Part shown: one piece after another, positions 48,419-59,737 of the stretch
Position numbering within the stretch: position 1 is the first letter of the stretch
Layout of the letters: every line of letters begins with the position of its first letter
From: Dichomitus squalens LYAD-421 SS1
Taxonomy: Eukaryota; Basidiomycota; Agaricomycetes; Polyporales; Polyporaceae
Length of the DNA: 64,000 nt
Direction of reading: 5' to 3'
Assembly (NCBI RefSeq): GCF_000275845.1
Contig: NW_006766971.1
Location: 1 to 64,000 of the forward strand
The notes under the pieces: generated by a model
What the model was told of the DNA's origin: nothing
Seen by the model: the letters and a program-made list of their open reading frames with translations, nothing else
Databases searched by the model: none
Made by a program: the position numbers and the translations under genes

Positions 48419-50617
48419 ATGATAGCACGTATAGCGTGCGTTAAGCGGTGTTCGTCGTCTCGCCATCGTCACATTCCACCGCCTTGGTCCCTTCTGCCTT
48501 ATCAATCTCACTGGGCGGAATTGGACACTAGTCATCGTTATCTCCAACCTACGATCCCTCTGCTCCCATCTACAACGTTCCCACCTGGATATTCGGATAC
48601 CATAATAGCGTTACAACGTTCCTCACGCCCTCATCTGATACACGCCGTTATGATGTTCTTAACGAACCTCCCGTCCATTCCTTGTTGACCTACTCTCTTT
48701 CCTCAGCCTGCTATGCGCGCGTTTCCTTTCGGAATAAACCGTCCTCCCGTACATCAGATCATCTCATGGACTCTGCAATCTGCAATTGTACTAGTTGCAT
48801 CCTGTTGTTGTACCCGTCATTCATTGTACAATTGCGCACCACTGTTGCATACCATTCCAATGATACCTCATTTTATAATGCCGCGCCCAGGATGCAAGCA
48901 TTCTTTCCTGTGGAGTACCTCTCATCGCCGCACCGCCGAAGTTCCATCGAGCCAGCGAGCGCAAATGATTTACGCGGGCGAGTCTCGAACTTGCGGACGG
49001 GCCGCTGGTGCTCATATCCGTCTTTGTTATTGCCACTTTGGGCTGGCCGAGCGCCTTGGTTCGTGGCCTTGTGGACGACGGTCATAATCGCCTCCAGAAC
49101 TAGGGTATGGTTAGAAAAAGAATCGTTTTCGAACAGAGAGTTATGAACAGGCGCCCGAATCAGGCCGTTTCTAACCGGGATTAATAACTGTTATTAACTC
49201 TTGTGTTATTAACTGTTAAGAAGATTTTCTAACGCCGCCGAGGTTTATTAACAGTCGTATTGAATCGATGATCACCACGCGTCCTATCATCTTGCCTGGC
49301 TCGCAATCTGCTACCCTATCCTCATTGTAATCCTTGTCTCCATTATCTGGGTCGCACAAAAGCATGCGCAAGGCTTAGGCACGGAGATTAACCTCGCCAT
49401 CTACCTTGAACTCGGTATCTTACGCCTACAGCCTCCGACCGGACTTTTGAACAATATATAACCGGGCTGATAGACCCCTGGGCTTTTGAACCGTTAATTA
49501 ACATGTTAATAACCTGTTAATAAACACCGGGTTCATTATTCCGACTTTCAAACTTTACCCTATCCAGAACAAAAGCAGCCTCAGGGTCTTCCGTCCCGCA
49601 GCGGGTGCCTCTACCGCTATCATCTCTGGATCTTGAGGTCACACAGGTCTCTTTGGTTGGTCCCACATCGATATGAAGTACCGCCCAACATCGACCCTGC
49701 ACGGCGACGTCCTCCTTGGAAATCTCCAACTTGAAGGCTCCGAGTCATTCCATCTGGACACATCCGCCAATGATATTCCGACTTGTTGTTTTTGATCCCT
49801 TTGTATCTGCCATGCATGATGTAGATATTGAAGACGTCGCGTGTCATGACATTGTCCTGCACAACACCCGAAGGCCCGTCCATCGGGACACTCAAGCTGT
49901 GGATATACTACGGCGATACGATGCATCACCGGCGTTCCGGCGTTGGGTGTACCTTGCAGCTACGTATAGTTCTTGAATTCACCGAAGATGCCAGAGAGCG
50001 CAAAGTAACTGGGCACGATGACATCCCAGTGAGGCAGAGGACAACGAACGTGCGGTACGCTCGTCATGCATCGTGAAAGCTTGCACACCAACAGCTTGGC
50101 CTGCGCCAGTCTTCTGGTCTAGAAAATGACGTATGTCCCGGGCCCTACGAAGGCCCAGCCGTCCTCTGCCTGGGCATGCCTGGAGGTCGCGTCGTGTCTT
50201 CGAGCATGGGAATTCTCTGCGATGATGATCACAAGGGCAATCAGCACGCACCAGAAGGTTTGTTGCAGCTCCTACGCATTGCTCGGAGTCTTCGATCCGC
50301 AATCCCTCTGTCTGGTGCCTGCTTCAAAGGTGTTGCGGCCTCCGCGAAGGCTTCGACTCGTTTGCCCAGTATATAATGATGCTATCCTTCGAGTATATCC
50401 ATGGCACACCACTGTTTATGAGATCATTGGCGTGATGAGTCTGGGAAGGCAAGAATCATGTACAAACAATACCAAATAAATGGTCGAGGGGCAACGTAAG
50501 TATCATCGTGATCATGATGACGCCAGGCTGCCGGACAACCACAATCCTACTCTACTTAGAAGGATACGCTCTAGTATTGGGACCATGCCGAACTAACATA
50601 CAAATTCCTGCTATTAC
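48419..50617. other. Intergenic with AT-rich repeats
   Basis: No gene found. It contains the AT-rich inverted-repeat region at 49109-49533, listed separately. Frames at 48682-49146 lack coding character. Confidence 0.5.
49109..49533. repeat. AT-rich cluster of inverted repeats, possible MITE remnant
   Basis: Between 49170 and 49250, gttattaac / gttaataac motifs occur several times, and again at 49493-49524 in opposite order. The left edge (aaccgggattaataac) and right edge (gttaataaacaccgggtt) are imperfect inverted copies, giving an element of about 360 bp. A second nested pair, ggttagaaa at 49109 and ttttctaac near 49226, brackets the left part. No target-site duplication was clear. Confidence 0.45.
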
Positions 50618-52558
50618 ATGGTAACCGAAACGTCTGATACGCGTTACAGTGAGATTACAGACCGTATGAACTCTCCAGAAGCTTTCCCACTAACATGCTC
50701 ACGGTTTTGCCAGCTCGTCTACAAGAGGCTGAATGGTACCCTGGCAAGTGGGTCCCCAGCAATGGAGTCGGAGAGTGCTCGTAAGTTGCCTCCTAGTACT
50801 CTATACAAGAGCCAGTTGTCGCAGAAGTCGAAGAGCGAATCTCACAGGGTATCGGACGCGTTTTGTCGCCTAGACAGCGATAGCATGGCTCTACTCCTAG
50901 AACACGCCCTAGATGCCAAGAGTTTATGCCAACTCTGGTTCACATGCCGGTGGATTAGGGAGGCCAGCCTGCCAATCCTGTTTCGAAATTGCCAGGCGCT
51001 TTCACTCCATCCCGTCACTATGAGGTACTTCGTCCCTGAGACATTATGGCCGTACATCAGGTGAACCTTCGTCTCGCGTTGGACGAGCGAAATCCGACCG
51101 GTCACGACTACGAAACAGGTCTATATACCTACAATGTACCTTTCCATATTTGAGTACAGAAGGAGCAGTCGAAACAGCGGCAGTCTTTGAAGAGACTTAC
51201 GGCGCACTCATAGACACGCTATCCCAGATGCCCAAACTCCATACTCTGAGGCTCAGCGCGTCGCAGGTGAACGGGATCCCTTGGGAAGCCATGCAGGCCA
51301 TTCTTGCGATACCCCAGCTGCGAGCTCTGCACATCACGGGCACTCTCGACCGTCGCCTCCTGCACCCTCTCGAGGTAGAACGGCGTGCATCGCTGCCACC
51401 GGCATCCCCGACCTCCCTCGAATGCGCTCCCAGGCCCTACAGCGACTATCCGGGCTCCTCCCTCGCGCAGCGCCGGCTACTCGGAGCGCTGCTGCAACAA
51501 CCATCCATCCAGCACGCCCTAGCGACGCTGGCCATCCCGGACGAGTGCCTCCCCTCTGACGTGTTTTGCTCCGCGCAGTTTCCTCGGCTTCGAGACGTGT
51601 CGCTGAGGGGCAGAAGGGGAGTCTGGGCGCTTTTGGCGGGGGAGCTGCACAATCCCCGCGTCACCGCTCTTGCCGGAATACCGAACTTGATCGCCCTCGA
51701 GCTGAACTTTGCGGCCCAAGAGACCCCGGGGCGCCAACCGATCTGGCCGGCCTCGAGTCCGTGCGCGACGCTGCCCTGGCAGCGTCTGCGCCACCTCTCA
51801 GTATCTTACCCAGACCCCGAGGATGAAGTGTATTCTCATCTCCCGACGACGCTTCGATCTCTGGCCTTGCGATGTTGGCCGAGGCATTACTTGCACCTGC
51901 CGCACGACGCGGAGGCGATGAACTGGATGGGATGGAGCTCGCCCGTCCTGAGCGCGTCAGAGATGCTGCGTATCTTGCGTCGCTGCCCGTCGGATCGTAC
52001 TGACGCCCTGGAGATCGAGTATGTCGCGGACGACGACAACGACGAGGAGCTATTGCAATTCATCCCACAGGCGTTCCCGACCCCGCCGCCTGACTATATT
52101 GCGAGACCGGAGGAGAGCGACAGACGCAATGCCAGTAGTACGTCCCCGCTCTTTCTGTCCCCGCTCTTTCTGTCCTCGCTTCTATACCCGCCTCTGAAGA
52201 GGAAGAGCCCCGTATTGACGGCTAGCGACCATCCCAGCTTGCGATTGCAGACACGCTTATGCCCCTCAGGTCCCTCCGCGTCCTGCGCGTCCACCTCGAC
52301 TTCCCGGACGCGCCCCACCCGCTCTCCGTCAACCACTTCGCAGGGCACTCGTACAGAGACCGCACGCTGGTCGACGTCGCATCCACATTCGCGCGTGCCC
52401 TCGCACCGGGGTCGAGCCTTGAGGTCGTTGCGCTCCTCCTGCGGAGGTTCACGCAGAACCGCTTCGTCGCGTTTCGCGTCGTGCGCTCCAACGACGGTGC
52501 ACCCTTCGAGGTGAGACCGGTGGACAGAGAGGTGGAGGAGGGTTGTGGAGTCTCGTGA
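50618..52558 (+). CDS. F-box/LRR-type protein
   Basis: Three exons: 50618-51060, 51155-52137, 52251-52558; phases 2 and 1; 577 aa from ATG 50618 or 529 aa from ATG 50762. The F-box-like part is in exon 1 (SDSMALLLEHALDAKSLCQL, then FTCRWIREASLPILFRNC). Exon 2 has leucine-rich segments of the type common in Agaricomycetes F-box proteins (LSQMPKLHTLRLSAS; MQAILAIPQLRALHITG), matched by the partial gene at the window end. Exon 3 begins NTLMPLRSLRVLRVHLDF. The first intron uses a gag acceptor, chosen because only it keeps the frame. A gtgagt overlaps the stop codon, and splicing there would extend the protein through 52622 onward in frame; I could not decide. Intron 2 contains a tandem 15-nt repeat (ccccgctctttctgt). 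Likely an SCF adaptor by family. Confidence 0.78.
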
Positions 52559-54932
52559 GTCTTCCTTCGACTTTGGCCGTCCGTCGACCGCTGTGCGCTC
52601 ATCTGCGGATCTCCCGACGCAGGCTGGACGACGGCGATGGCCCGCGGTACAGCAGCAGGGGCGGGCTGAGGTTCATGCCGCAGACGTGTCGAACCCCCGT
52701 CGTCCTCCCCAACGAATTCTGCGATCGGTCCCCCCGCTCCATGATACGCGTTTCAGTGGCATCTTTCCCGGCCGCGAGCTATACGCCTATATCTGTAAAT
52801 AGACCCAGCGCAGACCGCGAGCAGGCTCTCGCGGGCAGCTCGAACGTGCACGCCTTGCGCGATTCCTGGCAACAAATTAGCGCCGATCTATCATTGTTGG
52901 ACGAGCGGGCTCGCACTGCTGCAACAAGCCCGAGGCGTCCCCGATACATACTGTATAGCCGAAGCCTGTGCAGAAGCAGCCCGGCTGGCTTCCAAAACGA
53001 GCGATGGAGCCAGGATCCAGGGCCACGAAGCGTACTGACTGACGGGATCACCTTCCGTGCCCGATGGGCCTGTCGGCATCGACAGATGGACTCGCGCTCC
53101 TGGAGATCAGGGCTGTACGCGGTGGTTCGTGAATGCTCCCGGACCGGGGCTGCGGGGCGTGCGCATACATACATACACCGGGGGCGTCGACCTGTGGCAC
53201 GCCGTGTCCCATTGTGAATCCATCGTCACCCCAAAATTGATATATAATCATCACCTGGTTGGGCGTCCCATCCCAACCCCCTTTGTGAGTTTCGATAAAA
53301 CCGTGTAATATACTCAATTGTGCAGGGTGGGCAGGTGCGGGATTGAGGTGGGACGCGAAGAGTCACGATGCCTGCATGATAAGCCACGGCATCCTATAGC
53401 TCAATGCCCCCGGTGACAGTCGTCGTCGTCAGTGGAGCTTGAGCGTGGCTGGGACGGGAGGGCCCAATCTGAATAGAGGCGAGCCTAGGGTGCCACCAGT
53501 CAGGATATGGGATTGCGAACGTCAGAATCCAGTACATACCTGCCCAGCCGGGCTGGTCGCAGTGCGCGATGGATATCGAAGTGAGACGGTGGACCGCATC
53601 GATTCGCACAAGGCCGTTCTACGATCGCACAAGGCCGCCGTTGTACGACGCCCGGCATGGGAACAGGAACGGGGAAGCTGGCAAAACTGCGCTGGCGCAT
53701 TTCCTGTGCGAGCCCTCGTACGTGATGTGCCGTGATACGTTGGGGCGGGAGATCGTTGTCATCAGGCGACGGGAGACGATTGAAGGCAGGGGGAGGCGTG
53801 TGCATCATTTCGTCCTGACAGAGCGCATCGACAGAACTGCTGAGACCTAAGCGCATGCTGTGTATATAGCGTGATCGCCCGCGACGTCGAACGCGCACTT
53901 GGACGTCGTGGTGGACGGACGGGTTCTGCGAACGTGCAGCATCAGGATGTCACCGCAACATTCAGATGGGAAGCCCAGAGAAGGGCCCGGTCGTACGACG
54001 GCCACAAGGCTTTGTACGGCGCAGGTGGTTCCTATACAGCCTCGCTCGAGTCGAACGATCCGGACAGGGTCGAGGGGGGTAGTGCCGACATGCCCGGGGA
54101 GAATGAAGGCTGGTTGGGAAATTTGCCATGGGGACGTTGTTGAGGGACGCGAACCGCAATGGATGCCGAGAGGCTTGGGCTGCGTTCGTATCTCGCGAGG
54201 AGAACGGCCGGATATGGGTTAGCTGGTTTGCAGCGCACCCAGATCAGGGAACCGGAATCTATGTATAACGTCAATGCACTTGGATGAGGGCGTTCGATAG
54301 GAAGTGGAGCAATGTCGAGGTATGCTGGTCTGGCTGACTTGCGAAGATGGAGTCTAGACTTTGTGGATGTTCCTGGGCTAGCACGAGGTGCGCAGCAAGA
54401 ATATGTAGTACCTTTTGGCGGCTGATATTGATCGAGTGAGGGGACGAGGTACACAATACATTTAGCGAGCGATCAGGAGTTTTGTACAGGGCTTTCCATT
54501 CTGAGCAGGGGGGACCCAGAGGCAGATTCCGTGCAGCGATCGGCCGCTCGCAGGTCGCACAAAAGCAGGCTTCTTTTCGCTGCTCGGACACGGGGAATGG
54601 CTAACCGGCAGCCCTATCCGTGCAGGGAGCGCCGAAGGGTGGTCCGTGCGCGGGGACGGGGGTCACGTGTGGGTTTAGGGGAGGCGTGGGCAGCTTACGT
54701 GAGGAGGGTACGTGGCGGTGATTGTAGCTTGCTGGCCAAGGCAGACTTCCAAGTCGCGGACGCCATTAATGTCGGAACGAGCATCATCGATATCCGATCT
54801 CGCACTGACATCCGCTTCCGTCTCCATCCTCCCGGCTCTTCCTCTTCTCAACTCGGCCGTCCCCAATATATCCAACGTAACCTTCTTTCCCCTGCCTCGC
54901 CTGACCCGCTACTCACCGCAGTGCTCGTCACC
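52559..54932. other. Stretch without a resolved gene
   Basis: The first 250 nt may be a further exon of the F-box gene. At 53640-53850 a plus-strand frame (LAHFLCEPSYVMCRDTLGRE, IVVIRRRETIEG) looks coding but stands alone. The rest shows nothing. GC content rises toward 54.9 kb. Confidence 0.4.
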
Positions 54933-57436
54933 ATGCCTTTTACAGTGTGTGCCCCAGCCCGTCTGTCAGAGCCCAAGACATTCCAGCAACAGCCCATCTC
55001 AGGGCCACACAACAATCCCCAAGTCCTCGCCTATCCACAGCCTCGCCCCTCTCTCCCTCCATCATGGCGCTCGCCGTCCACCCACCACCACCTGGAGACG
55101 GCCCCAGACGCTCGACTCGCATACGCGTCCGCCGTCAGACAACCCTCTCCCGATCCTCCTACCTCCTTACGCACACCCAGACTGCCGTCACTCGCCGCCC
55201 CTCCATCTCCCGCAGCCCCCAAGGCGCCGATCCGTCTGTCATCGTCGCCTCCTTCACCCGTCAGTCCAAATCCGGCGTACATGCCGCTTCCAATCACCCG
55301 TCCCGTAAACGTCACTCATACCACCACACCCGTATTCGCGTGAGCAGTAGCGACACCAGCACAGCCTCCTCCTCGTCTTCTGGAAACAACAAAGTATCGG
55401 CAAGGAAGCAGATCTCTCTCCTCGTCCCCCATCCGGACTCCGCCACTCCTGTTCTAGCAGGAACAAAGCGAAAGCGTTCTCAGAACCCCGCTGATCCTGT
55501 AGATCGCCTCGCGTACCAGCTTGTATCTGTTGATAAACATGGAGACTCCGTATTCCAGACACCCAGGCAGCTGCGCTACGCGAAGCGGCAGCGGCTTCTG
55601 ACCTCCTTGTCCGACAATGAATCTCCTGCCGCCCGAGAACCTCCTGCCGGAAGGCAACGTGGGACGCATCGTGCTACCACCGTGAGTCATCTCCATCTCT
55701 TCTTTGTTCATCGTGAACAAACACCTTTCATTAGGAGGGACGCCTGCTCTCCGCCATTGCCCCCGCCACCCCTCGCCCATCAGAATCCCCTGCTTCGGAT
55801 GAGCGACTACGACCCGACCGTCCTCCCACCCCTCGTCCGAAGACACCTGCCCACCCTGTGCCCGATGTCGTCCCAAATACGGAAGTTGCGCCTCTCCCTG
55901 CACCTTCCTTCACGGAGCGCCCTGCTCACTCTGTGGCACCAAACACCGAGCCCGAAGAGGCCGCCGAGCCCACCATCTGCCCATTCCACCGCCTCAAGCT
56001 CCCCCACCGCGAGCGCAGGCCTGACACGGCCGATACCGGTTTGTGGAAACTAGCGTGCCAGGAGCGTGTCGAGTACCTGTGAGTTCCCTTCCCGCCGCTC
56101 TACCTTCGCTCCACCGGTGCCTGTTTACGGCAACGACTTCCTTCTGGTTCCTTTGCATCGGTATCTTCTCTCATGCTGACCAGCTCTTCGCGCCTCGCAG
56201 CAAGGACACGTACCGCGAGATCTACGAGGCCGTCATCCACGCAGAGGCGCTTACTGCGCAGCGGCTGTATCCGCAAGCGCACAGCACTGCCTCCGACTCT
56301 GACGTCCCTCCATCCCCGGTCGCTTCGTTCACCCTCTACACGCCCTCGTCGTGCGCCGCAGCGGCGCGTGTCGATGCAGATGGGGACACGGACATGGACG
56401 CGGGATACTCGAGCGACTGGGACTCGGACGAGGACGAGGAGGAGAAGTCCGAAGCCGAAGACGACGACGACCTCCTCTTCGACGCGCACGCGCAGACGCA
56501 CGACGACGGCCTCCACCCCCTCGACGACGACGGCGGCGCGCACACCGGCTGGAGCCCCGGCGCACAGGCGTTCGGGGGGCCCCGCGCCTGCCGCGCCTCG
56601 CGACGGTGCCCGTGTACGCGCTCGAGTGCGTCCCGGAGCAGACGGCGAGGAACGGCGTGCCGTTCATGGGCCGCGGGACGCCCGTCGACCGCGCGCGCCG
56701 CGCGGACTGGGCGGCGCCGGCAGTTGCGCTCCTTCCCCTTTCGCGCGCGATGGGTTTTGCGTACCAGCCATGGCTGCGCCAGGCGACGCCCGTGCAGGTC
56801 GCGAGTCCGCCGCAGGAGTTCTATGCGCCGCACCCGCAGACGCAGACGCAGATGCTCTACCCGGACATGGGCCTGGGCTTCGACCCGATGCAGATGCAGA
56901 TAGATGTGCAGGCCCCAGTGCCGGTACCGATGCCCATGCAGATGCAGTACGCGCACGCGGAGTGCATGCCGTGGCTCGACCCCGCGCTCCGCGCCGAGTC
57001 GTCCTCCCCGTCGCCGTCGCCCGCCCCGCCGACCCCCACGCCCGCGTACGCGCTCCCGCTGCAGCAGGACTTCGCCATGGCGCTCCCGGACTACCCGTCC
57101 ACGCCCGAGCTCGCCGCGTCCTCGTCCCCGTCTCCCGGCGCGTCGTTCTCGCTCTCGCCCCCTCTCTCACTTTCGCTCCCGCTCTCGCTCCCGTCGACGC
57201 CGGCGAGCCCGACGGGGTGCGCGTGGCACGCGAGCTTCCTCCAGTGCCTGCAGTCGCCGACGGGGTGCGCGCCGTGCTTCCCTCCCCCGTCCTCCATCGC
57301 GTACGCCGGGCCCGCCAGCCCGACCCCGCAGCACTGTGCGCCGTTCGCGGCGCAGGCCCAGACGCTGGAGCTGGCGGAGTTCGCGCCGCCGCGGCTCGTC
57401 GAGGGGAGCGTCACGCTCGGGCACGCGCTCGGCTGA
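54933..57436 (+). CDS. Large low-complexity orphan protein, frame broken at a G run
   Basis: Exons 54933-55339, 55405-55681, 55735-56078 and 56201-57436; phases 2,0,2. It begins MPFTVCAPARLSEPKTFQQQ, is Pro/Ser-rich in exon 1, has a basic KRKRSQNPADPVDRLAYQLV in exon 2, and in exons 3-4 a more ordered block (CPFHRLKLPHRERRPDTADT, LKDTYREIYEAVIHAEALTA) followed by an acidic run (SDWDSDEDEEEKSEAEDDDD). Near 56571-56576 (six Gs) the reading frame must move by one base to continue into APRLPRLATVPVYALECVPE and on to the stop at 57436. Without that the protein ends soon after in a different frame. The 3' half is very GC-rich, with Pro/Ser/Met/Gln low complexity. No known domain. The acceptor of exon 2 is aag, so the 5' part is approximate. 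Confidence 0.6.
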
Positions 57437-59073
57437 CGTCCGCGTCCCGGCGTGCAGGCTCTCTCTTGTTTATTCGTCTCTGTCGTATCGTATCGCATCC
57501 TGGACGTTCGGCCCGCGTACGCACGTACGCGCATACACCATACCATCGCCACCACCCCACCCCACTCGTCGCATTGCTCTGTCGCGTACAAAACACGCAT
57601 CGTTCCCGTCTCTGTCTCTTTCTTGTCGCAGCCCATAGTAGCGCACGTCGCTCATCTCGCTCCTGCTGCAGGATCGATATACCTGTGTAGATTATCGCCT
57701 TCTCGTGTGTACCTTATCTGGATGTCGCTTGTGTATACCATACGCTCCGCGCGTTTTCTTTGGGTTTTAGTCATTTGTGTGCGTAAGTGTGCGAGCTGCA
57801 TGCTTGACGTCGATGTGCACCGGGGCACGGGGCAGTATGTGCCAATCGGTGCTTGTTTGCCGTGCGCGTGTCCTATCGTCCTGCGCCCCTACTCTAATTC
57901 TCTACGATGGATGTATGACCTCCTTGTGCCTCCGCTGTGCACTCGCGGAGAACAGAACAGGAGAGCAAGTCAGCGAAGAAACCAGTGCCGTGGACGTGTC
58001 TGGCCGCGCGCAAGTTCCAGTGCACCCGAGGGACGACACCGGCATCGGCACCGCACCGCACCGCACAACGACGTGCCATCCCGGTCAACTCGTGCTTCTA
58101 ATGGGAACCGACTGTGAGAGTCGATCGGATCCGGGGTGGGATCTCGAGACGGAGAAGGCAGCCGAGTCTCAAGCAGAGACTGGACGCGACGCCCCACCCC
58201 TTCCAGAATGCACGCCTCGCACGGATCTCTCCTACTCTCGGCAACCACTGCGCACGGCTTCGCAACCAGGATGTGGCCCCCGCTTCGTTTGTTGCGCTGC
58301 CCTCCCGCGACGATGGCTTCGGTTGGGGAGGAGCATCCTAAGGACCAGCACAGTGTACGCAAAGCCCAGCGTACCCATGTATGTAATCCAGCCTAGCCCC
58401 CCTCGTCGCAACACGGCAGATATGGCTGCACCCGAGGTCCTTTGCTGCAGATTTGCGTGTGGTCGGAGAGCGTGCTGGACTAAGCGGCACGTCTCCCCTT
58501 CCGAAGACGTTCCGAGCTCCGAGCTATGCACCTGAGGATTCAGTCTCGCTGGACCGTCGCGGCATCGCCGAAGCAGCAGGACCGGGCGTACGACGAGGTC
58601 AAGGACAAGTTGATAGGCCCCTCACAATTCACAACGCGGCATGCTGACAGTGGCTGGAAGTGACCTCCTGTGTGCTGCTCGTGTGCTCCCGGAGTAGACG
58701 GGACAGGCGAGGGGTTAGTCTATCAAGATATTCATGAACCCATGGCTCGTGAAACCACTAGTGGGTTACTGACGCCTGTAAGATCAAAAGCTCTGAGACT
58801 CGTAGGACACGAAACTCGCCTCCGATATCGCAGTGGCAGGTATGATCAGATGGTTCAGTGCAGGCCGCTGCTTTCAGCTCTCCGTTCAATGCGACTGAGA
58901 CTTGGTTGACAGCCGACCAACCTCCAGGAAAACGTCCCGCGTTTGCTCACGGTTCTACTGGGTGACTACGTGCTGATCAACCATACAAGCGAACAAAAAA
59001 TTCAGCCTTCATGTACTGGTCGTAATGCTGAAATAAGACGGCAATGCTGATAGCGCACCATGACGAAAGAGTA
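57437..59073. other. Intergenic
   Basis: No gene found. The first 350 nt have TG/CA-rich, pyrimidine-rich sequence as in a 3' untranslated region. Confidence 0.5.
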
Positions 59074-59217
59074 GGGCCCCGTTTAGCCCTTGGGGTAGGA
59101 TTGGGAGTGAGCTAGGATTGTTCCCAAACGCCTTCGTAGCCACTCACGCCCCACTCCCATCAACCCCATTCACGGGGAGAGTACGAAGATTTTGGCAGGC
59201 CAAACCCAGACGGGGCC
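59074..59217. mobile_element. MITE-like element with long inverted arms and TA flanks
   Basis: A 144-bp segment with near-palindromic structure. The left end gggccccgtttagcccttgg pairs with the inverted right end ggccccgtctgggtttgg, and pairing continues inward (ggggtaggattgggagtgag against the inverse of actcccatcaacccc). It is flanked on both sides by TA, as in TA-target elements. No coding capacity. Such short non-autonomous elements are mobilised by a transposase encoded elsewhere. Confidence 0.68.
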
Positions 59218-59737
59218 TAACGTCCCCACTGCCCATGGTTTACGGCGGAGGGGCGCTATCGCGAGTATAGCTTAATATGTGCGTCAGAGTTGCTGTAACG
59301 GGGCATATCAGAGATGCAACTTATATCTAGAGTCGGCACGAATACACACCTGACTGAGCTGTAGCGACCATTTACAACAAGGGGTCTGGAAGAGCACGTC
59401 GTGTTGCCCATGTAACGATGACAACACTGCTTGCATGTACAATGAAACAGCACGGGGACGAAGCAGGCGGCGAAGTCACTACCATGCCATATATACCGGC
59501 AAGACATGTATTAAGTTCGCTTAGCAATGCGACAAAGCGAGTGAAGCATAAAGCATGAAGGTACAACAATAAGCACTGTAGCGACTCTGCAAGGAGATAT
59601 AGGTCAGCAAGAGCGGGGGCTAGGCAATAATAGCGGGAGGGTGACTCACCGCTCAATCAGTTACAACATACTCCTACAAAAATCATTCCACCATGGATGA
59701 TAGAGTCCTCCATAAATCTCAACCTGCATCAAGCACG

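Noticed and set aside
52543..53217. Further exons of the F-box gene at 50.6 kb
   Set aside because: A gtgagt overlaps the stop and a phase-2 acceptor exists at 52621, but the encoded sequence is not leucine-rich and no clear end was found; left as an alternative.
54947..56053. Alternative start MALAVHPPPP at 55064 for the 54.9 kb gene
   Set aside because: Arg/Thr-rich frame in exon 1; the frame from 54933 has a better composition and a gtgagc donor, though its acceptor (aag) is weak.
56173..57690. 505-aa open frame
   Set aside because: Arg/Ala/Pro-rich in the wrong frame of the 54.9-57.4 kb gene; GC-driven absence of stops.
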